Of a DNA stretch of 64,000 nucleotides, positions 12,201 through 24,200 are shown piece by piece. Below the pieces are notes generated by a model that had not been told where the DNA came from, searched no databases, and worked only from the letters and a program-made list of their open reading frames with translations. The stretch comes from Climacteris rufus. Its lineage: Eukaryota > Chordata > Aves > Passeriformes > Climacteridae. The stretch covers positions 733,263 to 797,262 of the forward strand of contig VZRZ01002682.1 of NCBI GenBank assembly GCA_013398175.1, read 5' to 3'. Both the position numbers and the translations under genes were made by a program. Each line of letters opens with the position of its first letter. Within the stretch, counting starts at the first letter, position 1.

Positions 12201-15200
12201 CTGTAAGGGCTTGGTGAGATTTGTCCCCTGAGGTGCAGAGGAGGCTGGTTTGTAGCACAGGCATCCTGCACACACTCAGTCATCCCTCTTTCCCCCAGGT
12301 GGAAGTCCAGCTGTCCCTGCCCGTGGCCCAGCCTGGGAAATACGTGCTGGTGGTGGAATATGCCAACACCAACGCTCTGCAGACCGTGGGCATCGCCGTG
12401 AGCTCGCCGCACTCGGCCACGCAGCAGGGCACCTTCACCTTCTACCCCTGTGTCTACAGGTATGGGCACCTCTGAAAGGGGGAGAGCTTCAGTCCTCTGC
12501 CATGGCAAGGACAGGCCTCCCCAAGTGAACTTTTTCTGGCTTATCACATGAACAAAGCAATGCCTCAGTGTTGTCCATCTAAACTCTGTGTCCAAACTCA
12601 TTCTAGCTGGACACGGATTTTAGTGGCTGGTTATCCCAGGGAAGTACGTACCCAACACAGTCCCCTAGTGCCTCTGCCAGGAGATAATCTTTTGCATCCA
12701 TTTACAGCTGGTTAGGTTGGTAGGGACCTTGACTTAGGGAATGACCTACAGGCAGGTTTATGGGAGACAGGTCCCACCCTGTCTGACTTCAGACTGCAGC
12801 CTTTGCAGTAGGAAACAAATGTTTGGGGTGTCCTTGGGAAACGTCACTCTTACAAGCAGCCAGAAAAAAACATCAAAAGATTTCCAGGGATGTTTTGTAA
12901 GTCCCCTCAGGACATAGAGCTGTCAGGACAAGAAATGGTCATGACCCTGCTCAAGGCTGGCTTCAAAATGTGTGTTTCTCTTACAGTTTCCTGTGCCGAG
13001 GGATTGCTGTAGATTCCCAGAGCCGAATGGCAACTTTTGAGCTTACCTCAGAGGCCACTGTTCGGTTCACCTCTGATCTGGCTGATTTCTACCTGGTAAG
13101 GCTCCCTCTGAGGGCAGCTCTGTCAACAGGTCAGAGGGAAGAGAGGCAGGAGTGGTACCCAGCCTGTAGAAGGGTTTTCTAGCCCTGCTTGGAGCGAATA
13201 TTGGATCTTTGTCTCATGACCAGTCCAAGGTGGAGAATATGTTCACTGGGGTGTCTTGAAGTAGATCATGGGACTGGGAGTGGGGAGGAGATGGGGAGAA
13301 GCAGCTGCTCTTGCAGAGGGAGCTCTGCAGCAGTGGGGCAGTGCCTCTTTTATCTTGAAGGCATTCACAGTTGCTTAATCAGGGACAGAAAAATCTCATA
13401 AATATGTGAAGTTTCTAAATGCCATAGGGCTTGTGGCAAGGAAGAAGGGGCAGTAAACAGAGGTGTGACTGCCATGCATTGGCTGAAGTGTCTGCTAAGT
13501 GCTTAGCCCACCTGATGGCTGGTGGGCACAGGAACTGCTGTGGCTCCAGTGGCAGAGGCTGTCACATAACCAGCTGTTTCTCTCCCATGTGGCAGCACAA
13601 AGTGTACCTGGTCCCTGCTGCACAGTTCACCATGGAGCTCATCGAGCCCAAGGTGCATTGCATCAGCATCCATGGCACCTTCTCATCCAACAGGTGAGAG
13701 TCTCTGGTCCCCTGTGGTTTTAGCATGAATGTGGCTGTTCCCAAAAACTGTTGTTTCCTCTGCTTCCCTCAGGCTTGGAGCCTTTTTAAGTTCTTGATGC
13801 AGTAGAAAGGAGTCTCTAGCTGAAGTGAAGCTCCTTGCCTGTGTCCTCTGAGCAAGCAGCAAGGGGGCACGGACTGGGAGGAAGGCTGCTGGTCCTATAT
13901 CTGAGCCCCACACTGCCTCCTGGGGCAGGCACTCAAGTGTCATCCCCAACAGGCATTCCTCTGCTTGCTCACATACAGCAGGACACTCGCTGTATCCAAA
14001 TTTTTCACACTGCTTTGAATAAATATTTGCAGAGGAATTAGCCTGTGCCAGGTTCCTGTTCTTCCTGCTGAGCCCATGTCCCAGAACCCCAGGGGTGCTG
14101 GTAGCAGGCTCTCCCTCAGAAGGCACATTTGATAATCCACCGGGAGTTACTCCACCAGGAGTGTGCCTCCCTGCCAAGACCCCAGAGCTTCTCTCTTTGC
14201 ATTTTGCACATACTCACATCCTGTTTACTCCTTTTCTACAGCAGCTCTTGCATCCCATCAAGGTTCCTGAAGCTTTCTCAGTCAATCGTTTTGGAGGGGG
14301 CCCAGGTTCTGCCCATTGCCCCAGAGGTGCCCCTGGCTCAGGCTGTCCATGTGGCTCCAGCTGGGGTCCCAGTGGAACCTGCTCCTCGTCCTGCCACAGC
14401 AATGGACCCCACTGCAGAGCTCATCCTCCTGCAGTCCCCACAGGTAATGGCTCAGGTGTGGCTTGGGCTGGTGCTGGTGACACTGGACCGGTGGGGCAGG
14501 GAGAAGCTTTCTTTATCCATTGATTAGCTTTATCAATTAGCATTTTCAGAATTTAATCTGGACTTTAAACTTGTCCCTGAACCTGTACTTCCTGTGGACT
14601 CACCTGTCTTAGCTTCATCCAAGCCTGTTTGGCTCTCTGGGATCCCAGGAAAAGCTTTGCAGGTGGCAGCATTAGAGCGGGGAGTGTGGAGACGTGGGGG
14701 GTTTGATTTGCCAAATTCTCCAGACCTGACCGTTGTGCAATAAGAGCACAAATTTGTGCAATCATTAGAAAACATCCCAGCTGTGAATGCAGGCATCAGA
14801 CATGGATTTTTTTGTCTCTGTTCCCCCATTTTGGGCCAGGCTGCAGTGGTGTTTAGCAGCCGGATCCAGACCCTGGGACGCTATGCCTTCATCCTGCACT
14901 ACTACCAGCCCAGCCACCCCACCTTCCCCGTGGAAGTGCTGATCAATGGTGGGCGCATCTGGCAAGGTGAGAAGGGCAGGGCCCTGGGGAAGCTGCTGGC
15001 TGGCAGAAGCCCTGGAGGTTTTCCATGCCAGAGGATAACTGTGGGTTCTTTGGGGGTTGCAAAGATGATGTGAGATGGACTCAGCCCTTCCAAACTGGGA
15101 GGGTGTGATGGGGGGCTCAGGGGATATGTGGGACCCACACATTTGTTGTCTTTTCAGGTCAGACCAATGTGAATTTCTGCCCACATGGCTACGGGTGCAG

Positions 15201-18200
15201 GAGCCTGGTGGTTTCCGAGGACCAAATCATCCTGGATGTTACTGACAATGACCTGACTGTGGTTGTTCGAGTGCCAGAGGGCAAGCAGCTGTGGCTGGTG
15301 AGCCTCTCTCCAGGAAGCTCCCAGAGCATGCTGGACCAGACAAACCAGGGGGTTTTTCCTTGGGTTTTTGTCACTGTGGGACCACAGCAATGCTTCCCAC
15401 CATCACTCAGTCTCTGAACTACCATAGAAAGTTGCAATCTCCAAACTTAGTGGTGTGGAATTGAGGGCAGAATTCTGTATATGATAGCTGTCCTTCGCTG
15501 TCTGGTTTTGATACCAAAACAATGCAGAAATTGAAGCTCTTACTTTGCATACATAGTTTGTGATAATCCAGAATAAGGTTTATTCCTGCCCCACCAATAT
15601 TTTACACCTGCATAGTATTGTTTGTCCAGGCAGGTCTCATCATGGGATTAGGTAGCCCTTGTTATTCTCCAGCAACAGGACTAGACAATTGACCAAAATT
15701 CAGATAAATGGCTGAAAGACGGAATTGGAACCCAGATGCCTTCGTGTATAGAAATGGAAGATGACAGTGACTGCCTCCCTGCTGAGGCACAGCCAGTGCT
15801 GCCCTGTGTGGGTATTCTCCCTGTTTTTACTCCAGTGAATTTGGGTCACTCCTGATGTGGAGCATTAGGTCAGATGGACCCTGATGGACAGGCCCCAATA
15901 GAGAGGTGGCCCCTGGTCTTTGCAGTACTTGGTGTGTTATGTTCTGTCCCAGCAGGGTTAAAGGTTAAAGGTGCATTTGGACTTTGGAGTCATTTTGGAC
16001 GGCGTCTGTCTGAGCTGAGAACCTGGCTCACCCAGCTCGCCCTTGCTTTGCAGGATTACATCCTCGTGGTGCCTGAGGACAGCTACACCTCCCAGTACCT
16101 GCAGGAGGAACCCCTGGACAAGTCCTATGATTTCATCAGCAGTTGTGGCATCAACAGCTTCTACATCAAGTGAGAACCTTGGCTTTGGGTGCCTGCTCTG
16201 CTGTCCACAGGCTGCACACTCCTCAGGGAGCAACACCCTGTTCCCCTCACGTGTGGCAGGGAGGGGGCTGGTTTTTGGCCCAGTGTGGGTATTTGGGGGA
16301 TCTTGGTGTCACAGGGCCCTCCCTCCCACTAACTCAACACCCGTAGCCGCAGGAGACGCTGCTGGATTTTGGGTGGAGGGGATGTGCAGCACTGACTCCT
16401 CCCGTGTTGCCCTGCAGCCCCAGCACGTCCTCGAGGTTCTGCCGCGACTCTGCCATCTCGCTGTCCCTGTTCTACAACAACGGGGCGCAGCCGTGCCGCT
16501 GCCACGAGGCCGGGGCGCGGGGCAGCCAGTGCCAGCCCTTCGGGGGGCAGTGTCCCTGCAAGTCCAACGTCATCGGCCGCGAGTGCTCCCGCTGCGCCAC
16601 CGGCTACTGGGGCTTCCCCAACTGCAGGCGTGAGTCCCCCATACCCTGCTCAGCCTTCCCAGCATGGGCTGGTTCGCCTCCCACAGGGCTCCTTTGGGAC
16701 ATGGCTGCGTTTTCCCAGCCCTGTAATGGCTCCACTTGCATGCAAACAGCCCAACTGCCCACGGAGCAGCTGAGCTCTGTGTCCGTTCCCCGTGCTTGCC
16801 TTGGGGTCCTGGGTCTGGCTCCCCCAAACCCAGCCCTTCTCTGCCCCTTTCAGCCTGTGACTGCGGGACACGTCTGTGTGATGAAGTGACAGGGCAGTGC
16901 ATCTGCCCTCCACACACCCTGAAGCCGGAGTGCGTTGTCTGTGAGCCCCAAACCTTTGGCTGCCACCCCCTCATCGGCTGCGAGGACTGCAACTGCTCCC
17001 GGCCCGGCGTGCAGGAGCTGACAGAGCCGGGCTGTGACGTGGACAGTGGGCAGTGCAGGTGAGGGGGCCTTGTCCTGGCACTGGGGACATCTGGCAGCAT
17101 CCCTGGATGGAGGGGCTCTGAAAGTTCTTTTGGCTCTTGTGTCCACCCAGGTGCAAGCCCAACGTCATCGGGCGCCAGTGTGACCTCTGTGCCCCCGGCC
17201 ACTACCACTACCCCGAGTGCCGGCGCTGCGACTGCCACCAGGCCGGCACTGAAGCGAGCGTGTGTGACCCGGTCACGGGGCAGTGCCACTGCAAGGTCAG
17301 TCCCTCAGTGCCTCCACGTGGGACCTTTCTCCTTGGCTCCACTCTCCTGCTCTGGCTGAGGGTGGCAGGGGCTGTGGGTGCCCGGCGTGCTGGAGGGAGC
17401 AGGGCTGGAAAAGGAGAGTGCCTGTGTGCCTGGGCTGCAGCCAGCCTGCCTCATGGGGTGGTGGGTTCAGAGCACCCTGAAAAGCTTTAATCTCCCCATC
17501 TTTCCTGGCTGTAAAGGCTCACTCTTTGGGTTGTCACTGAGGAAATGGCCAGTCTAGTCCAGCCATGTCAGAGCTTGTAGCAGGTAGAGCTGTCAGTCCT
17601 GTTGGCTCCATCTGCTCCTCCATGGTAGCAGAGTAACTGAGACTGCTGCTCCAGCCTCCTTGTAGGGCTCACAAGTGCTTTCTCCAGGTGAATTTCATGT
17701 TTGATGGGTGCTGTACAAACAAACCCGTTCAGGCACCACTTTATTGTCTTCTGGCATCACATCATCGTGCTTTGAGTACTCTCTGTCCTCCACTGAGGCC
17801 TTGTGAGAAGCTGCTGACACTGCTGAGCTTTGCTTGTCTTTCAGGAAAATGTGGAAGGCCTGAGGTGTGACCAGTGCCGCCTGGGGACATTTTCTTTGGA
17901 TGCCACCAACCCCAAGGGCTGCACCAAGTGTTTCTGCTTCGGTGCGACCGATCGCTGCCGCAGCGCTGAGAAGCACCGAGCGGAGGTGAGAGGGGCTGGG
18001 GGCCACCAGAGCCTGCAGGTCAGGTGTGTTCCCATCCACCTGGCTCCCTGCTGCTCTTGGGTCTCTGTCCTGCATTAATCCTGCTAGAAGATACACTGTG
18101 AGGAGGGTTATCTTTGACTCCCTGTGCCCATGTCCCGCTTTCAGCCCCTTTTCCTGGTCTCTGGGGTCTCATGTGCTGGGCAGGGCTGATGTTCAGTCTT

Positions 18201-21200
18201 CCCATGGCTACATCAGGATGCATGTGAGGTGTGAGCCTGTTATCCCCCTTTCTGCTGCTCTGGCACCTGTTCTTCTTGAGCATCAGCACCCAAATACTGT
18301 CTGTAACTCCACTGGAAGACCCACAGCTGCTCTTCCCCCTCAGTTTGTTGACATGAACGGGTGGCTCTTGCTGAGCAGCGACCGCCACGAAGTGCCAACA
18401 GCTCTGAGCACACGGGAGCAGCTCATCACTGCTGACCTCAGGAACCTCCCAGATGCCTACCAGGAGCTCTACTGGGTTGCACCCAGCTCCTACCTTGGGG
18501 ACCAGGTAAGAGGATGGGGGACCACCCTGACCCCACCAACACGTGTGCCAGCAGCATTCCCTGTGACATGCAGGCACTGTTCCTGTTGAACACAGACAGC
18601 TCTCTCTTGTCTCAGGGGTGTGGAATTGCAGCAACATAAGGGATTTGTCTCTCCCCCAGGTTTCCTCCTACGGAGGGCACCTGCGCTACGAGCTGCACTC
18701 CAACCCTCGGAGGGGTGATGTGTTCATTCCCATGGAGTCCCGCCCAGATGTCACCTTGAAGGTGCAGCCCAAGAATTTCCCTGACGCCCCTTGCTAATGC
18801 AGGAGCAGGATAAAGTGATGACTGACACCTTCTTGCTTTTCCCAGGGAAATCAGATGAGCATCATGTTTCTGGAAGGTGCCTACCCGTCCCCAGGGGAGG
18901 CACACGAAGGCCGGCTGCAGCTGGTGGAGGTGAGTTTGCACACACAAATGAAGTGCTCAGATGCTGCTGGAAGGGACAAGACCTCATGTACACAGAGGGA
19001 CAGTTGCTTTGAGCTCAGCATTTTAGGGCTGTTTCACCCATAAAAAGGGGAGAGACTCCAACAGCAAGGAAGTGAAGGCTGGGCTGGATGTTCAGGTGCC
19101 TGTGCTTCCTGCCAGTAATGTCAGGTCTTATCCCACCAGAGTAACTTCAGGCACACAGAGACACACAACCCTGTGTCCAGGGAGGAGCTCATGATGGTGC
19201 TGGCAAACCTGGAGCAGCTGCAGATCCGGGCACTCTTCTCCCAGCTCTCTTCCTCTGTGTCCCTGCGCCGTGTGGTCCTGGAGATGGCAACAGACACAGC
19301 CACAGGCGTCCGTGCCAGCAATGTGGAGCTGTGCTTTTGCCCAGCTAACTACCAGGGAGACTCCTGCCAGGTAAGGGGGAAGTGAATGTGCTGTTCCAAT
19401 CACATTTTGTGTCTTGTGCTTGGTGCAGGTGGCAGCCATGGGGTTTGGATGTTTGTGCAAAGCAGTGGTGCCAGGGTACCAGCAGCGTCCAAGCTGACTC
19501 CTGAGGGCTTCAGTTGAAATGACAGCTAGGGCTGTTCCAAAGGAAGGACAATTCCCAGGCTCCCCTCTCACCACAACACTGCACCTGGAGGTGCAATAGC
19601 TGCATCTGCTTTTTTGGAAGGGGCATGATGGGGAAGTCGTTCAGGTGTTGCAGTACCAGAAGGAATAGGTCCTTCTGTCTGACCAGCTTTCTCCTGGTGA
19701 CAAGGAGCAGAAATGGGCTGCACTGAAAAATCTTCATCGTTGATTTTAATTTCTTCTCCATCAGTACAACCCTGTGGGAATTCTGTCATGGAAACAAATT
19801 TAGTTTCTTTGCTTTTCCCAAAAGCATCAGGCTGTTTTTCAGATCTTTGCCTTTTTTTGTCTCCACAGGAATGTGCTCCAGGTTACTACAGGGACACCAA
19901 GGGGCTCTTTCTGGGAAAATGCATCCCCTGCCATTGCAATGGCCACTCAGATCAGTGCTTGCCAGGCTCTGGGATATGCCTTGTAAGTAAACAGTGAAGC
20001 AGTGTGATATTTTGGAGTAATGAAGTCTGTAGGATGTGATTGAGAACTCTTCACATAATGACTGGGCTGGCAGGATGGTGCCTGAGTCCTGGATGGAGCA
20101 CTGGCTGCAGTTTCAGAGGTGACCCTGCTCAGGGTCAGCTTAGGGTGCAAGGCAGTTCTGGGAAAGAGGAAGGGCTGAGGCATCCTGCTGGGGTGTTCTT
20201 AGTGCACTCCACCATTCCTTGCTGTCAGTGCTGAGCCCAGAGCTTGCCTTTCCTTGCAGAACTGCCAGCACAACACAGAAGGAGACCACTGTGAGCGATG
20301 CAAGGACGGCTACACGGGCAACCCCTCTGCCCAAGAACCCCTGCAGTGTGTTGGGTGTCCATGCCCTCTTTCAGTTGCATCCAACAAGTAAGCACCCCAG
20401 GACGGGATTGCCTGTTTGGCCTCACTGTTTAACCACTGGGAGCCACTCTGTGCCCCACCAGGACAGGTGTCCCAATGTCAGCCTTGTCCTTGGCCCCAAA
20501 TCATGTCCCCAACAGCCTGCAATGAGTGATCAGCTCCCCTGGCACCACATTGGGGTAACTGCACCTCCCTTCTCATTTCAGTTTTGCTGTTGGTTGTGTC
20601 AACAAGGGTTCCAACATGCAGTGCCTCTGCAAGCCGGGCTACGCTGGACCCAACTGTGAGCGGTAAGGGGGGTGGCACCCGTGTTTGGGGGGCCTCTGGC
20701 ACCACACTAATCCTGTGCAGCCACTGCTGTGGCAGAGAGGCAGTTGTCCCCTTAAGGACTGCAGCAGAAATGGTTGGCTCTGCCCCCTGTGCTTTGTTCT
20801 GGCAGCATTTCCTTCAGTCCTTTTCAGTCTGCAAATGCCCTATTGCTGTCTCCGCTGCTGACATTGTGTTACCGTGGGTGTGTGACTTACCCGTGCTTTG
20901 TCTTGACTTGCAAAGTGATAAAGGCTCCTTTCTGAGGTCTCATGAGGCAAAACACGCAGTGCTTTGAGATCCCCGAGGGCTGCAGCAGTTACAGGTGCTG
21001 GATGCTCAGGCTGTTCCAGTTGTGCAACTCCAGCACGGTGCAGGCACGAGCTGCAGGATCCTGCCCCTGTCCTAACTCGCTGTGTGTGTCCAGGTGTGCC
21101 CCGGGATACTATGGCAATCCCTTGGTGATTGGCAGCTCGTGCCAGCCCTGTGACTGCAGCGGGAACACGGACCCCAACATGCTGTTCAGCAGCTGTGACT

Positions 21201-24200
21201 CCCTGACGGGCGCCTGCTCGGGCTGCATGCACCACACGGCCGGCGCGCGCTGCGAGCTCTGCGCGCCCGGCTACTACGGGGACGCCGTGGGAGCCAAGAA
21301 CTGCACACGTGAGTGGGGCAGGCAGCCAGCACGGGGTGAGGGGAGCATGGACAGGCTGACTGTGGATGTTTTTAGCCCCTGAGCCAGGCTGTGCTTTGCC
21401 CCAGTGAGTTGGTTGCAGCATCCTCTAAAGATGATAAGGAAGCTGATATGGCGGTGTTGGGTCACAGGTTGGACTTGATCTCAGAGCTCTTTTCCAGCCT
21501 AATTGATTCTGTAGAAAAAACCCTACCCTTCAGCATCCCAGCTCTGTAACTCCCAATCCACCCCAAATGCAAGCTGCCAAACTGCACCAGGCTGGAAGGG
21601 TCTTGCCACGAGCAGCTACTGCAGCAGCAGTGCTGGTGCTCCCTCAGGAGCAGGGGCTTGCACAGCCCATTCCCTCTGAGGAACAGCAGCCCAACTGCAG
21701 CTTGCAAAAGGGATCATGGGAATAAGTTGTCATGAGGAGCAAATCCAAGAGGAGAGAGGCTCTGACTTTGCTTTGACTGCAAAATAAGGGGAAAATAGGA
21801 TTCCCTGTTGGGAATAAGTGTTGTGAGTGGCTGACAGGCTCTGCAGTGTAATACTGGGTGTATTTTTCCCTGGCAGAGTGCAACTGTTCGCCTTGTGGGA
21901 CTGACTCCTGCCATCCACGAACTGGCCAGTGCTTCTGCAAGGCTGGAGTGACAGGCCAGCACTGTGACCGCTGCGAGGTGAGGGTCACCTGGGCACTGGG
22001 ATGGTGCCTGTCCTTGGCACAGGCGTGAGGGGCAGCCCTGATGTGTGTCCCCAGGCCTGTGAGCAGAGCAGGGCTGGCTGCCAGCTGCTGAAGGCTGGGT
22101 TTGTGTGAGCTGCTTGTACGTGACAAAAGCCTATTAAAGATCTGGCAGCAAGGGGTGGAGGCAGCATTCCAGCAATGTGGCATCGTTTGGGAAACTGCAG
22201 TAAACCCAGTTTTCCTGAATGCATCCAGCATGGGCCTGGTAGGGTAGTGCTGTGGCATTTCTGGGTTCTCACTGCAGCTCCACATCTTGACCATGTTGCT
22301 TGGAGTTTTGTGGTGGCCAAAACACACCTAGAAAGCAAAACTGGGGTCCAGTGTCACTGCCCCAGCAGGGAGACACTTCTGCCCTCTTGCTGAACAGGAC
22401 AACACTGTCCTGCTTTTCCCTAGGAGGGATACTATGGCTTCGAGGGATGCTCTGGCTGCCGGAGGTGTGACTGTGACGTGGGTGCCGTGGGGAGCAGCTG
22501 CCACGAGCAGAGCGGGCAGTGCAGCTGCCTGCCTGGCGTCAGCGGCGCGCGCTGCCACCAGTGCGCCCCGGGCTACTGGGGCTTCGGCCAGGGCGGCTGC
22601 ACAAGTGAGTGTGGGGTCACACAGGGGCACTGGGACAGGGCTTTGGTGCTTGTCTGCTTGTTGAAGGTGGGAAACAGCTGGCTGCTCTCTGGGGCCCTGT
22701 GCACGTCACTGGGTCATACAGGGAAATGTGCACCGGTGGTGTGTAGATGAGCACAGCTGGAATAACACCACACCCTGCCCTCTCTCCGGGGTGGTAACAA
22801 CACAGAATGATGCCCTGGGCATTTCCCTGTTCCTTGACCCTGCAGAGTGCGAGTGCAGAGGGGGCTCCTGCGACCCTCGCACCGGGGAGTGCACGTGCCC
22901 CAACGGGCTCACGGGGAGGCAGTGCGACGTCTGCCTGCGCCAGCACGAGATCCTGGTGGCAAACGGCCCCGACAGCATGAGGTGTGAAGGTCTGTATCCC
23001 ACAGTCCTGGGGAAAGAGGGGAGGGAAGCCTGGGAAAGGGGCTGTGCTGACTGCTGTGTTGCCCTGCAGTGTGTGACAGCTGTGTGCTGCTGCTGCTGGA
23101 GGACCTGCAGAGCATCGAGATGTCCTTCCCCTCCATCCGCAGCCAGCTGGTCACTCTCAATGCCAGCTCCATCGCCTGGGCTCGCCTCCACGGCCTCAAC
23201 AGCACCATAATGACCATTGCTGTACGTGGAAGGTCTAACATCACCTTCTGCCCATGTTTCCCAGCCTCTTGGCCTGATTTTGTCCCTTTCTTTTATCTAG
23301 AACCAGCTCCGTGAGTACCACAGAGCCATGAGCAGGGTCAGGCAAAGGGCTGACGAGCTGGAGGATGAGAATATGGATCTCACACAGGACCTGAATGCAC
23401 TGCAGCACAAAGTAGGGCATTTCTCCATCTTCCTTTGCCAGAGCACAAGTCCCTTTTTTACCAAAATGAGTGCTTTGAAGGCTCTAAGAAGCCTAGTTCA
23501 GGCAGGTTGGATCTGCCCAGCCAGCACTAATTTTCAGTGTTAGGTGCTCAAGCTAACCTACAGTCCTCCCTTGGAGAACTGTTAAACATCTCATAATATT
23601 CATAGTTGTTTCTTGATTTACTGCTTGCTTTTGAGGTGGCTCCACCTTTGGGTAGTAAAAATCCAATCAAATATCATTTATATAAGGCAGGAGCATCTAA
23701 AGCATCTGGGTCCATTAAGGCTATATCCAGTCTAAAAAACAGTAGTCGTGTCTTCAGAAAACTTATAAACTGAGCAAGATTTGATTTAATTTAATTCAAT
23801 TTGATTTGTAAACTGCCTGCTCCTAATCTGAGGGAGAGGGAAAAATCTCTATGGGAGATTTTTCTCCCCTTCCCCAGTGAGCTGCAAAGACAAACTGCCC
23901 ATGTGTGTACCAATGCATCTCTCTGTCTCTTCTAGTGCCCTGGTGAGGACCTAGGTGTGCCTGGCTCCAGGCTTTGGGTCTTACCCTGTTTTGAGAGCAC
24001 AGATCAGTGCTGTCCTCTGTGGTCTTGTTATTGTTTCTGCATCCAGAGCTTGTTGCATTGGAGCTGCATTTATTGCTTGTGCCTCTCTGAAGGTGCTAAA
24101 TAAGATCATCCTTAAATGTTCCTAGTTCAAGGACCTCACAAGCTACAAATTCCCAAGCTTTGTGCACCTTTTGGGAGCAACATTCCCACTGACAAATCAC

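Larger units (their letters stand above)
6082..16169 (+). other. LAMA5: LAMA5 globular domain IVb exons
   Basis: Twelve exons: 6082-6238, 7903-8041 (or 8330-8459 instead), 10813-10955, 11049-11155, 11860-12013, 12299-12459, 12987-13095, 13596-13693, 14242-14443, 14840-14966, 15158-15297, 16054-16169. Together they encode the large cysteine-poor globular domain found in the short arm of alpha-5 (and alpha-3B). It starts at PARDHYFPDLHHLKFELEE and contains beta-rich segments such as PGKYVLVVEYAN and GRYAFILHYYQPSHPTFPVE. The last exon carries the motif EEPLDKSYDFIS, well known from mammalian alpha-5. Large introns at 6239-7902 and 8460-10812 show no further convincing exon. The intron 15298-16053 likewise shows nothing I can name. 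Confidence 0.93.

Noticed and set aside
12700..12780. GGTTGGTAGGGACCTTGAC as the start of an antisense CR1
   Set aside because: The similarity fades after about 20 bases and there is no tail, so it is not enough to call an element.
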